From: Geosiphon pyriformis
Taxonomy: Eukaryota; Glomeromycota; Glomeromycetes; Archaeosporales; Geosiphonaceae
Assembly: GCA_016748015.1 (NCBI GenBank)
Contig: JAAOMT010000009.1
Coordinates: 942,970 to 1,006,969, forward strand
DNA length: 64,000 nt
Direction: 5' to 3'
Shown here: positions 1-10,346 of the stretch, one piece after another
How the letters are laid out: every line of letters starts with the position of its first letter
How positions within the stretch are numbered: position 1 is the first letter of the stretch
Notes under the pieces: generated by a model
The model's input: only the letters and a program-made list of their open reading frames with translations
What the model was told of the DNA's origin: nothing
The model's database searches: none
Translations under genes and position numbers: made by a program

Positions 1-1800
1 TTTAAAGCAATTAATAATATGTTTATTGATAAAATACTTGTAACTATAAAGACTACTTGATAATATTTTGTAAAAATGCTTTTTTTAAATAAAAAAAATT
101 AAAAACTAGCTTTTTTACTAATTTTAAAACACTTTTTTGGCTTTAAATAAAAGTTTTTTTTTTACTTAAAGTTCTATTTTAGTAATAATTTAAGGCTAGT
201 TTTAGTTTAATTATTATTATTATTATTATTATTATTATAAAAAGTTTTGAATTTTTAATAATAAACAAATAATTAAATTATTTTTTTTATTATTATCTTT
301 TTTACATAAGTTTAAATAACCAAAAAAAATTAAAAAAGCTAAAAAACAATTAGTTTTTTTTTAAAAAAATACTTAAAAATGTTTTTTTTTAATATTTTTT
401 AGAATATTATTTAAATTTTAAACCCAGTTTTTCTTTGTAAAAAATAAAATATTAGCTTTACTTATTTTTTTTATTTTTTTTGAATAATAATAGTAGTATT
501 ATGTTTGTTAAAATTAATATTAATTGGTTTTTAATTATATTGCTTATTATATTAATTTTTGGCCAATTTTTGTTATTAAAAACAAAATAAATCATATTTT
601 TATACATGTTTTTAATTAATTAAATAGAAACTAAAATTATTATTTTTTGTTTTTTAATAATATTGTTTTTAATAATACTTAAAAAACAATTAAAAATTTA
701 TTAAATAACTGGTTTTTATTTTAATATTTAATATTTTTTTAAAATTAAATTAACTTATATTAAAACTATTTTTTACTTTTAGAATTGTTAAATTTTTAGT
801 AGTTTTTGAATTGTTTCTTTTTTTATTATTATTATTATATTGTAAAATATGTTTAAAAATATTATTATTGTTATTATTAAAAATATTTATGATATTTTTT
901 GTAAATTTTCTTAGATTATATTAAAATTTATTAATATTTAGCAAAATATTATTATTGTTTATTTTAAGTTTTTTAATATAATTATAACTATTTTTACATA
1001 TTAATTAATTTTAATAAATGAAAACAATATTAAAATTAATAATTTGGTTTTTTAAATTTGTAATTATATTTGTTTTATTTTCTATTTTTTTATTTCTATT
1101 TAGTAATTTAAATATATAATTAATATTTTTGATTTTTAAAAAAATTTAAATACTATAATTAAAAAAATTAATACTTTAAAAAATATTATATTTAATAAAA
1201 AATTTTTGGTTATTAATATTGTTTTAAATATTAAAATTAAAATTATTTAATTATAAATTACAAAATATTTTTACTTTTTTTTTTTTCTAAATTATTATTT
1301 AAACTTGTAATTAGTCTTAAAATTTTTTGTTTTATTAATTTTTTTTATTGTTATATCTTTAATTATCTTTATTATTATTATTATTATTATTAATTTTATT
1401 ATTGATTTTAAATTGGTTTTTTAAAATTTGAATTGGTTTTATTGGTTTTATTAAAATTTAAATTGGTTTTATTGGTTTTATTAATTAAATATATATTATT
1501 AAGTCTATTAATATTTTAAGTATTTTAATTACTTAATGTTTTTTTTGTTTTATATATTAAATTAAAAAAAAGTGTTTTATAATTCAAAAAAATATTGTTA
1601 CTTTTAAAAATAAATTTAAATAAAAAAATTTGGTAAATTAAAAATAAAATATAATAATAAAGTTAATAATAAAATATTTATTTAAATAATAATTTTTTAA
1701 AAGCTTTAATCTTTTAAAAATAAATTAATTACAAATAATATTTTTAAATATTTAAGTAATATAATTAAAAATAGTAATATTTTAATTATATATATATATA
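1..1800. other. Decayed AT-rich repeat sequence, no gene
   Basis: This stretch is almost pure A and T, with stops in every frame and no reading frame resembling a protein. It holds (ATT)n runs near 211-238 and 1371-1395, a roughly 29-bp tandem duplication near 1431-1487 and a (TA)n run at about 1788-1800. Parts of about 480-1350 resemble 19.35-20.33 kb by eye in the same orientation, so it is probably an old dispersed repeat eroded by C-to-T and G-to-A change. I cannot assign a family. Confidence 0.6.
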
Positions 1801-1927
1801 ATTTAAAAAACTTCTTTCTTTCTTACCTCCAAATAATCCTCAAAAAGTGCATTTTCTGAAAAAAAAGTTTTTTAGTTTTTCTTGTTAAGTTTATATCAAC
1901 ATTTCTTTAACTAATAATCCCTTTGTC

Positions 1928-3820
1928 ATGAATTTAAAAGCTGCTTTTAGCAATGATATGTCTAAAAAGAAAGCATCTAAGAGTATTCTCCATAGTTCTG
2001 CTGGTGGGTCTTTCTCCCCAAAAAAAAAAGTAGTTTTTGGTAATATTAAGTATTCAGGTGATGAAAAAGACATTTCTCTTGTCAAACTTGGTTCTGGTGA
2101 CATGTACTCGGACATAGATAGTGAATTAAGTTGTGGTGAGGACAATACAATCATGGAAGGTATCAACAGTAAATCACTTTTAGGCTCAGCAGCTACTACT
2201 TCTAAAGCAAAAAGAGTGAATTTCAGCATGGTCTTTGGGTCTTCTCTTGACTCCCCCAATTATAAAATGGAAAAAGAAGTGGAACTCCTCCCATCTCCTC
2301 TTAGTGTATCTTTGGAAAAGAAATAGATAGATTCTAAGATTGTAAAAACCCCTGTAGAAGTTTCTGTTAGAAAGTCATTTGCTTTGGATATCAATCTTTC
2401 AGCAGTGGAGAGCAAATCTGCTACAGCAAAAACTCAGTTCATCAGGAAAATTTTTTCATCAGTCAATGGTTTTGGGAGAGCCACTACTCTCTTAAAATTT
2501 GAAGGGATTATTTGATCAATGTTTACCTCTGAAAAAAGCATAGAAATAGCCATATCATTGGCCAGAAAAAAAGAAATTGACATAAACAGCAATCTTAAGA
2601 GACAAGAAATAAGATCAGATTAGGCTGTGATAATTAAGGAAATTCTTATAAATATACTTAAAAATATGATCATCACCACAGTGTCCGAATTTGGGAAAAT
2701 TAAGTCAATTAAAATTCAACTAATTGGAATATGGCAAAAAGCTGTAGTGGAGTTTGCTGAATTAGGCCAAGCTGATTTGTTAGTCTCTAAATGGTCATTC
2801 TTGATTGGTAAGGATTCTGTGCACATAGTCAAAGTGGTAAGAGATCATGAAACTTGGGCATTAAGAGATCGATTCAGAGTGCTTTTGTTTATTTTGCCAG
2901 TAGGAACAATGGCACATAATCTTGGAACTCTTCTGGATAAGACTGGTAAGAAAACTTGCATCATAAACAGATCTCTGGAAACTGGTAATAAGATTTGTTG
3001 TGCTGTGATCAGTTTTGAATCTAATGATAATCTGGAGTTTGTCTTTCGCACGGAACTAATTCTTGGTGGTATTAAACTTTTTTGGGCAAGAATAGATCTG
3101 ATTCAGTGTAAAAAATGCAGAAAGTTTGGTCATTCTGCTATGAAATATGATGCATTTGTTGTGTTTCTACCTAAGCCTTCAAGAACATTTAAAAGGATTA
3201 CATCTGATAGACGTTGTCTTCAGTTGGCTAAGTTGTACAAAAAGAAAAGTGTTTTGATATCTCGCTCTACTGCCTTTGGTGGCAAATTTTGGACCCAGAT
3301 GGTTACACTTGCTGGTCTTTCTGGTGGTCTTTGTTTCAGTTCTGGTTCCAGTTCCAGTTCTAGCCTTTCTCTTTCTGGTGCCTCAGATTCAGACAGTGGT
3401 TTTTCTCTCACTTCAGCCAACACTTCTTCTTTGAATGCTTATTTAGCCACTTTGGAATGCTCCTTAGAGCTTTTAATGGATCAGGTGTCTGGTATATTAA
3501 AAAAGTTAAGTGGCATGGAACTGAAATCTACAGCAACCCCCTCTAGCATTCCTTCTCTGTTCACTCCCACTTTTTTGGTGCCACATTTGGATGGGGATAT
3601 GGTTTTGGATAATATAATATTGGCTTCCACTCTTTCTCTCTTAGCTGTGGATAACATGGTCCATGATTTTAGCTCGAGTTTTTCTAAGATTCTGATCTCC
3701 AAGGTGGGTGGATTAGAATCGAAAATGGTAGCTTTTGAGGTCTTAATTGGTTTGGTTTTGGAAAAGTTGAATTGTTTGTGTTCTGGTGTGGGTTCTTTAG
3801 CTCTTCTTCTTTCTCAATAA
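1928..3820 (+). pseudogene. LINE-A ORF1 (RRM-like and CCHC RNA-binding protein), broken
   Basis: One frame runs from ATG 1928 to TAA 3818-3820 (about 630 codons) with three internal stops: TAG 2324-2326, TGA 2513-2515 and TAG 2621-2623. Where LINE-B is intact it has Trp (TGG) for the second and Gln (CAG) for the third, so both are transitions. The N-terminus is basic and low complexity; the middle (about 2390-2900) is RRM-like; a zinc knuckle lies at 3107-3148 with spacing CX2CX4HX4C, but its last Cys is Tyr (TAT). The tail is Ser-rich and then predicted helical. ORF1 proteins of such LINEs bind the element RNA. The true start could differ because the flanking 5' UTR is decayed. Confidence 0.8.
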
Positions 3821-4257
3821 ATAGTTTGGTGTGGAAGGTGACTACATGTAATGTCAGAAGCATGAACAATCCTGCCAAACAAGAGGATATTGTTTGATGG
3901 CACAAAAATATGGGCAACATAATTTCTGTGATTACTGAAACAAAGTTGAAAGGCAAAGTTTGTCCTTGGATTATGAATAAGTTTGATGGCATTCGAGTGT
4001 TCACCTTTGATTTGAAGTCTGGTTATTTGGGTGCAGGTGTCACCATAATTATGGATGCTTCTCTAGCAAAGCATGTGTGCAAAGTTTCTGAGGTGTCTGG
4101 TCAACTTATCTCTGTAAAATTGCTCTTCAAAAACAAACTTTTATTGACAGTTTTGGGCTTATATGCGGGTGCCACTTTGGAAAAAAAGCTGGTTTACTCC
4201 CATGTTATCAATTCAATGGTGGCTGAGACTTTAAATGGCAGTACATTTATTGTTCTT

Positions 4258-4278
4258 GGTGGTAACTTTAATGAAAAT
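4258..4278 (+). other. LINE-A endonuclease active-site motif with Asp-to-Asn change
   Basis: The motif reads GGNFNEN; the matching site in LINE-B (about 52.99 kb) reads GGDFNED. The Asp codon became an Asn codon by a G-to-A transition. In the AP-endonuclease family this Asp is part of the active site. Confidence 0.7.
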
Positions 4279-7200
4279 AATTCTGGTCATAATGCAAGCT
4301 TCAAGAAATGTCTGAATCTGGGTTTGTTTGATTCTTTATATGGTTTTTTTTTGCACAAACTTTCCATATGGTCTAATTCGAGAGGTGTTCAAAAGTGCAT
4401 AAATTTTATATTAATTAGTGATAGTCTTTGCAATTCATCTTTTAACGAAAAAGTTTATTGTCTGGCTGAATTTTTTGATTCTGACCACTTGGTAGTATCA
4501 GTGGACATTGGTTTGGAGAGCTTTCTCAATTTTCAGCTTAATTTAGTACACAAACAGGCTGTGAAAAAAAAATGAAAATACAAAGTTAGTGGTATTAATG
4601 ATGAAGTTTAGAGATGCATCATTGGCTGCTTTTTTAAAGTCAGCTGGTGATTTTGAATATCACACCACTGAAGGTAATATCAATGAAATGTGGACACTTC
4701 TCTGTCAAATGGTGTGCTCTGCAGCAGAAGCTACTCTCATGAAAACACAGTCCAGGGATAATGGGTTAGTCAAAACTTTTGCTTCTTTTAGATTTCACAA
4801 GTTAGAACTTTTAGTGGCAAAAATTTTGAATGCATACAAATCAGATAATTTAGAAAGGCTTCAGGCTTTAGTTGATAAATGAGTTGACTTGGACTTTGAC
4901 CAAGTCATAAAGTTCAAGAGTTCCTTAGACAATGGTTATGACAAAATGTTGGTTGAACAATCACTGGCGTATTTTAGGAAATTATATAGGTCTCGCAAGT
5001 TTTTGGAATTTAAGACTATTGAGGACTCACAGATTTGGGCAGTTATTGATAAGCATATGGAAGCTTTTGCAGACAACAAAGGTCAAATAATTAGAAGTGT
5101 GTTGGAGAAGCCTTTCAGAAAAGTTATGTTGGATCATCTGGTTAATAATGGAGATTTGGTCTTGGAACTAGATTTGGTCAAGGGCAAGGTGAATTTAATT
5201 ATGAAAAATTGGACCAGGAAATGCGCAGTCAAACCTTCAATGCCTTCTTGTTGGCAAATACAATTTTCTTCTCTTGATCATGTTAGTGATAGTGTATTTT
5301 CTGGTGTGATGAAGCAAATTAATTTTGATGAGTTTTCATTAGTGGTCAAGGATCTTCTTAATGGCAAAGCTGCTGGTTTGTTTGGTATCTCTAATGAGAT
5401 GTGGAAGCATTGTGATAAGTCTGTTCTGGTCTTTTTTTTGCATTTGCTTAACTTGTGCTTAGTATGTGAATCTGTTTTGGATGTTTGAAGAAAAGTCTGG
5501 GTATCCATGATTCTGAAACCTTATAAGTGGAAAGAAGTTCTGACAAACACCAGACTTATTGCTTTCATTGAAACCTCTAGGAAAATTCTTTTAAAGATTC
5601 TATCTGATCGCATTTCGAGAGCCTACAACATATACAACGTTCTGCATAAGAACAATTTTTTGGTGTTTAAAGACACTTCTACTCAGTCCCATATCTTTGT
5701 TGTAGGATCTGTTGTGGAAAATGTTTTGGAGAAGGACAGGGAACTCTGGTTGGTGCTTCAGAACATGTACAAAGCTTATGATTCAGTAGGCTAGTTGCAT
5801 TTGAAAAGTAGTCTAGAGAGAATCAAAATGTGTGAGAAGTTTGTCAGGTTTTTTGGTAGTATCCACAATGGCCACAAGAATAGAGTTATGACAGACTTTG
5901 GTTTGTCTAAAAGTTACAAAATACATGATGGTTTGGACCAGAGAGAAGTTTTTTCTCCTCTTTTATGGAGAATTTTTTATGATCCTTTGTTGTGCAAAGT
6001 GAAAAAACATGAATCATTTTTTGGGTATTGGGTCAATTCCAAATTTGTGGTCAGAACAAGTAGAATTGAGTTGAATGCTGGTTTAACTTCTTATTTGGCT
6101 GCTGGTGCTTTTGTGAATAACACCATTTGGGTTGGCAATTGTTATACAGCAACACAGAATATTTTGAACATTGCTAATGAGTTTTTTGAATTAATGGATA
6201 TATCAATCAACATAGAAAAAACAGTTGTCATTCCTATTAACCCAAAAACCAGCAACACCTCTTTGAAAGTGAGCAAGTCTCCTATTTCAATCATGAAATC
6301 TGGTGAGGCTTATTAGTATTTAGGTATTTTTCTGTCAACTAAAGGTCTTTCTGGTCCAAGTTTAAAAAAGGCAAATTTGGATGTCAAGTTTTTCTCATCT
6401 ATGGTTTTACACAAAGCTATTACAAACAAACAGTTCTCTTATTTGGTATTAGCTGTTTTACAGCCCATAGTGGAATATAGGACTCAATTTAGCTTTGTCA
6501 GTAGAGACACATGCAAGAAATGGAACCATATAATTAAAAAGGGGTTAAAGTTTAAGTCCAGTCTGTCTAGAGACTTTCCTAATGAGGTGGTGCACTATCC
6601 TTCTTTTTACAATTTAAAGCTCTTTAAACAAGTTCAAGCAGAAGCAAAAGTCTTGTCAGTGTTACAGTTTGCTAATGATAATGGGTTAATGAGTTGACTA
6701 TTTGAGCACAGATCAATGAACTTACAGGTTTTGGGCTGAGTTTCTCAGAACCCTCTTCAATTTCCTGTTAAGTTGATGGTCAATTCGATAAACAATTTTC
6801 TGGCTGGTGTTGCTAAAATTTTTTTATATAATGGCATCTCCTTAACTAATAGCTTGCTCAATGTTTTTCATTTTAAGTGAGATTTTCCTGTTCTGGATGT
6901 TTTGGGCCAAACTATATATCTCCAGGTTTGCAAGTCACTAAAGCATTTTGGAATCATTTTTGCAGACCAGTTGTTGAACAGTCATGGAGAATGTTTTAAT
7001 TGGAAGGATTTTTGCTGTTGAAAATGACTGGATCCCAGAGGCCCAGTTCTCTTATGGTTCATACTGGTTTCAGATTTTGTTAAGAGTGGTGGTTTGGTTA
7101 AAAATTTCTCTTCTGCTTTTGAGTTTCCTTCCAAGTTAGATGTTTCTGATATGGACCACTTTGGTTTTGTCTGTTCTAGTTTAAAAGATGCTTTTTTGCC

Positions 7201-7719
7201 AATAATCTCAATTTATACTGATGGTTCTGTTAAAGACTTTGGTACTTCTAATGCTGTCAAAGGAGCTGCTGCTTATTTTTCTGATTTAGGTTTGCACATA
7301 GGTGTGGAAGTCCATGGCATGTTATCATCTACCCTAGCTGAAATACAGGCTGTTGTGCTGGCTTTCAAGTGCATTCCAGCTTCCTCGAATGTTACAGTTT
7401 TTTCTGACAGTTAGGCTTCCTTAGATGCTTATCAGGCCAAGTTGAGATTGGTGGCTCCAGATTTTTGCAACAGGTGCTGGATAGAGTGCTGTCATATTAG
7501 CAATTTGGTCAAATATAAAAACATTTCTGTCACCTGGTCAAAAGTGAAGGGTCACTCTGGTATTTTGGACAACAAGCGCGCTGATTGGTTGGCTGATCTA
7601 GCCACATCATTAGGGCTTGTTCTTTCAGCAAATGTTAAAGAAAAATTTTTAATGGCAGATAGTAAGGTGATTTTTGGCAATGCACGTTGCTTCACTAGAT
7701 TAATGAATGATACTATTAG

Positions 7720-7723
7720 ACAT
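7720..7723. repeat. Left 4-bp target duplication of element A1 (ACAT)
   Basis: ACAT directly precedes the A1 LTR and pairs with ACGT at 11223-11226 after the other LTR. The one difference is a G-to-A transition, so the original target was probably ACGT. Confidence 0.65.
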
Positions 7724-8697
7724 TATTACAGATGACAATTTCTAGTGTTAAATTAAATACAAATCTGTAACTTGGTGCTCAAAGCTATTCTTGTTGTCGA
7801 TGATCTGAAGGTTTGGTATCTGAAAGTTTTGTATCTGAAGGGTTTAGTTGAGTTTTTTGTATAATGGACAGAGATTTAATGATAATAGTTTTATCTGTAG
7901 CTTCCCAAAACTGCAGTTTTGTTAATTTTTTTCTCAGCTTGATGGCCAGTATTCCTTCTAGTAAGCTATCTTCAATCGAGTGTTCTACCCTTATTTCTGG
8001 GTTTTTTACCAGTCATATTTATCTTGACGTCAGTGCCCTATGCATTAATTCTCAATAGAGTTAGTAAACAACAATAAAATCAAAGCAAAAAAATAAAGAA
8101 AATAAAATAAAATAAAGAAAAAAAAGAAATAAGCCAAGGCAATTTGCAAGTTAGTATTCCGTCAATAGCTGTGATCAAGAGCTATTGTTCCAGTGTGGTT
8201 AAGTATCAATTACTATCAACATGAAGTGTTGATAGTGAAAATGGGTTTGAGATAACAAATAGTTATTTATTAGAGGATTGTGTTTTTAGACTAAGGATTC
8301 TGTGGTATCAATTTTTCTTTTTTTTTTTTGTAATTTTAATAATTATGATTTTGTGAGTCTAATTGATTCTATAAGTCTAATTAACTCTACAAATCAATTG
8401 ACTCTAAGTCTCATTGACTAATTTTTTAACTTTTGATACTACTGCTATATATACATATTTGAGATTCCTCAATTCCTCAATTCTTTATGTCAGGAATCCT
8501 GAAATTCCTGGAATTCTGCAATTCTTTTAAGAAGAATTCTGGAATTCTGGAATTCTGTGATTCCTTGTGTGAGAATTCTGCAATTTCTGGAATTCTGCAA
8601 TTCCTCTGAAAGGAATCCTAGAATTCCACATTTACTACATCTACCTATGATTGGCTAATTTATATGCTAATATACTTCCTATATTTTATGAGTAACA
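7724..8697 (-). repeat. A1 3' LTR (left copy)
   Basis: This 974-bp copy aligns along its length with 10290-11222. It starts TATTACAG (from TGTTACAG) and ends GAGTAACA. On the minus strand it begins with U3: a cluster of GAATTC-like units (about 8463-8632), then a TATATATA motif (about 8446-8458). A conserved U5 block, complement GAGCACCAAGTTACAG, sits at 7765-7780. Confidence 0.85.
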
Positions 8698-8716
8698 TTA
8701 TTCTCTCTTTTAATAT
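8698..8716 (-). other. A1 polypurine tract
   Basis: On the minus strand the bases before the 3' LTR read AAAAGAGAGAATAA, purine-rich and directly abutting TGTTAC. This is the usual position of the plus-strand DNA primer in LTR elements. Confidence 0.6.
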
Positions 8717-8798
8717 TGAACTCCTGTGAAATCTTCTAAATCTCTCTTTTGTATCAATATTGTTGTGGTAATTTCTATTGCTATTTGTAAATCTAATT

Positions 8799-9213
8799 TT
8801 ATATGTGACTGGGGTTTTTAACTCTAATAGTCTGTCCAGAATATTCATGTTCAAATCTTGCATCTGTATTATGTGCATGTTCAGACATAATGCCCTCATT
8901 ATTATCACTGAATTGAGTTAATTTCTGCTCCATTGTAAGATCTAGAAGTGTGATATATTGTTCGGTGTTTGAAGCAGAGTTTGAATTGTTGTTGGCAGAG
9001 TTTAAATCATCGTTTGTTATTAGTGGAGTTTGAATTATTGTTGTTATCAGTGGAGTTTGAATTGTTGTTGTCATCAGTGGAATTTGAATCATTGCTGTCA
9101 TTAGCAGAGTTTGAATCGTTGCTGTTATTAGCAGAGTTTGAATCAGAATTAAGTTTTGATTCCAATTTCCATTTGTTCTCACTAATTGGCTCTTCTTCAA
9201 ATATATGACACAT
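8799..9213 (-). pseudogene. A1 small Ser/Asn-rich ORF, one frameshift
   Basis: The reading starts at ATG 9213-9211 (MCHIFEEEPISENKW...) and passes through a 9-residue repeat of the type NDSNSANDS encoded by a 27-bp minisatellite. One unit near 9003-9030 is 28 bp, which shifts the frame. After the shift the reading continues with a protein-like C-terminus (...NTEQYITLLDLTMEQ... to ...RVKNPSHI) and stops at 8799. Joined, it would be about 137 codons. I recognise no family. It is the only coding candidate in A1; its acidic, Asn/Ser-rich make-up suggests a disordered protein. It could be incidental coding across a satellite. Confidence 0.45.
8968..9150. repeat. 27-bp minisatellite in A1
   Basis: About six to seven units of the type GAGTTTGAATNRTTG... 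with a 27-bp period lie here; one unit is 28 bp. The period is a multiple of three, so the array codes a 9-residue Ser/Asn repeat on the minus strand. Confidence 0.75.
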
Positions 9214-9339
9214 GGGAGTGGATTGTGACTATGTTCCAATATTCTGACTTAGGGCTGTTAGGTGAGTTTTGCTGATTTATTGGTACTGTGAAAATTAGGT
9301 TTTATTGGGCTATCAGAGGTAAGTTTCCTTGTATGATAG

Positions 9340-10160
9340 TGGGGTTTGGAATTTATCGGACTTCGAATGTTCGGTTTTTTGAATAATTTCCAGAGTTTGA
9401 ATTGCTAAAGGTTTAACAAGTTTTATTGACAGTAAGTTTTTTTGTACAATAGCAGGGTTGGAATTATCGAGTTTTGAATGTTTGGGTTTTTTGAATGATC
9501 AAATCTTGAATAATCGGAGTTTTAATTTAACGAGTTTTTAACGAATTTATCAATGGTAATTTTCGAATGTTCGGAGTTTTAACAATTGAGTTTTGAATAA
9601 TCGGAGTTTTTAATTTAATGAGTTTTTAACAAATTTATCAATAGTATGTTTCGAATAGTCAGGGTTTTAATGATCGGATTTTGAATAAACAAAGTTTTTT
9701 AATTTAACAAGTTTTTAACAAATTTATCAATGGTAATTTTCGAATATTCGGGGTTTTAATGATCGGGTCTTGAATAATCGGAGTTTTAATTTAACAAGTT
9801 TTTAACAAATTTATCAAAAATAAGTTTTGAATGTTTAGGATTTTAATGATCAGATTTTGAATAATCGGAGTTTTAATTTAATGAGTTTTTAATGAATTTA
9901 TTAAAGGTAAGTTTCGAATGTTCGGGGTTTTTAATGATCGGATTTTGAATAAACAGAGTTTTTAATTTAACGAGTTTTTAACGAATTTATCAAAGGTAAG
10001 TTTCGAATGTTCGGGGTTTTTAATGATTGGATTTTGAATAAACGGAGTTTTAATTTAATGAGTTTTTAATGAATTTATCAACAGTAATTTTTGAATGTTT
10101 GGGGTTTTAATGATCGGATTTTGAATAAACAGAGTTTTAATTTAACAAGGTTTTCAAAGA
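9340..10160. repeat. About 88-bp tandem repeat array in A1
   Basis: Units of about 87-89 bp contain GAGTTTTTAACRAATTTATC, then TTCGAATGTTCGGGG, then TTTTGAATAA. Seven or so clear units lie between about 9505 and 10155, with more divergent units back to about 9340. CG/TG/CA alternation between units is frequent. In the minus-strand element the array lies between the PBS and the small ORF, so it would be a long structured leader. Confidence 0.85.
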
Positions 10161-10277
10161 TAATGGTAAAATAAGGATTTCGTGAATCCTAAGTGATTTT
10201 CCCTTGTTTTTTCTTGGTCTGCTACTTTCTTGCATGGTTGTTGTTGGTACTGGTTCTCTGTTGGATTATATCTCACA

Positions 10278-10289
10278 GAGAGCACCAAA
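10278..10289 (-). other. A1 primer-binding site
   Basis: Immediately downstream of the 5' LTR on the minus strand the sequence is TTTGGTGCTCTC. TGG at this position is the usual complement of a tRNA CCA end. The same core follows the gypsy-2 5' LTR. I could not assign a tRNA with certainty. Confidence 0.65.
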
Positions 10290-10346
10290 TGTTACAGGTA
10301 ACAATTTCTAATGTTGAATTAAATACAAACCTGTAACTTGGTGCTC
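10280..10346 (-). other. U5-PBS inverted repeat of A1
   Basis: GAGCACCAA-AT-GTTACAG (10280-10297) and CTGTAACTTGGTGCTC (10331-10346) are complementary over 16 bp with a 2-nt bulge, enclosing a 33-nt loop. In the minus-strand RNA the PBS core UGGUGCUC would pair with GAGCACCA within U5. The U5 arm is kept in LTR copies at 7765-7780 and 60691-60706 and, with one change, at 29117-29132. Confidence 0.7.

Larger units (their letters stand above)
3823..7723 (+). pseudogene. LINE-A ORF2, 5' part: endonuclease, RT, RNase H
   Basis: The endonuclease occupies 3823-4575 in one frame: an N-terminal TCNVRSMNN-type start, TETKL, LYAGAT, GGNFNEN at about 4258-4278 (Asp of GGDFN replaced by Asn) and SDHLVVSV. 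A +1 frame change at about 4576 follows an A9 run, after which the second frame is used to 7723. RT shows KAYDSV near 5775 and FVNNTIW near 6109-6129, where LINE-B has FVDDTIW, so both catalytic Asp are lost. RNase H (about 7200-7600) keeps YTDGS, AEIQA and GHSGILDNKRAD, but a TAG interrupts the SDxQA motif. The frame is cut by A1 at 7724 and resumes at 11227. It is non-functional. Confidence 0.82.

Noticed and set aside
1891-2259. Antisense open frame opposite LINE-A ORF1
   Set aside because: It mirrors the real frame, has no family features and is not kept in LINE-B or LINE-C.
2513-2515. TGA read as Trp (alternative genetic code)
   Set aside because: TAG and TAA stops are equally frequent, stops also fall at Arg and Gln codons, and the two host genes need no recoding. 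Transitions explain it better.
8660-8908. 82-codon minus frame overlapping the end of A1 interior
   Set aside because: It overlaps the Ser/Asn ORF end and the LTR, with no recognisable features.
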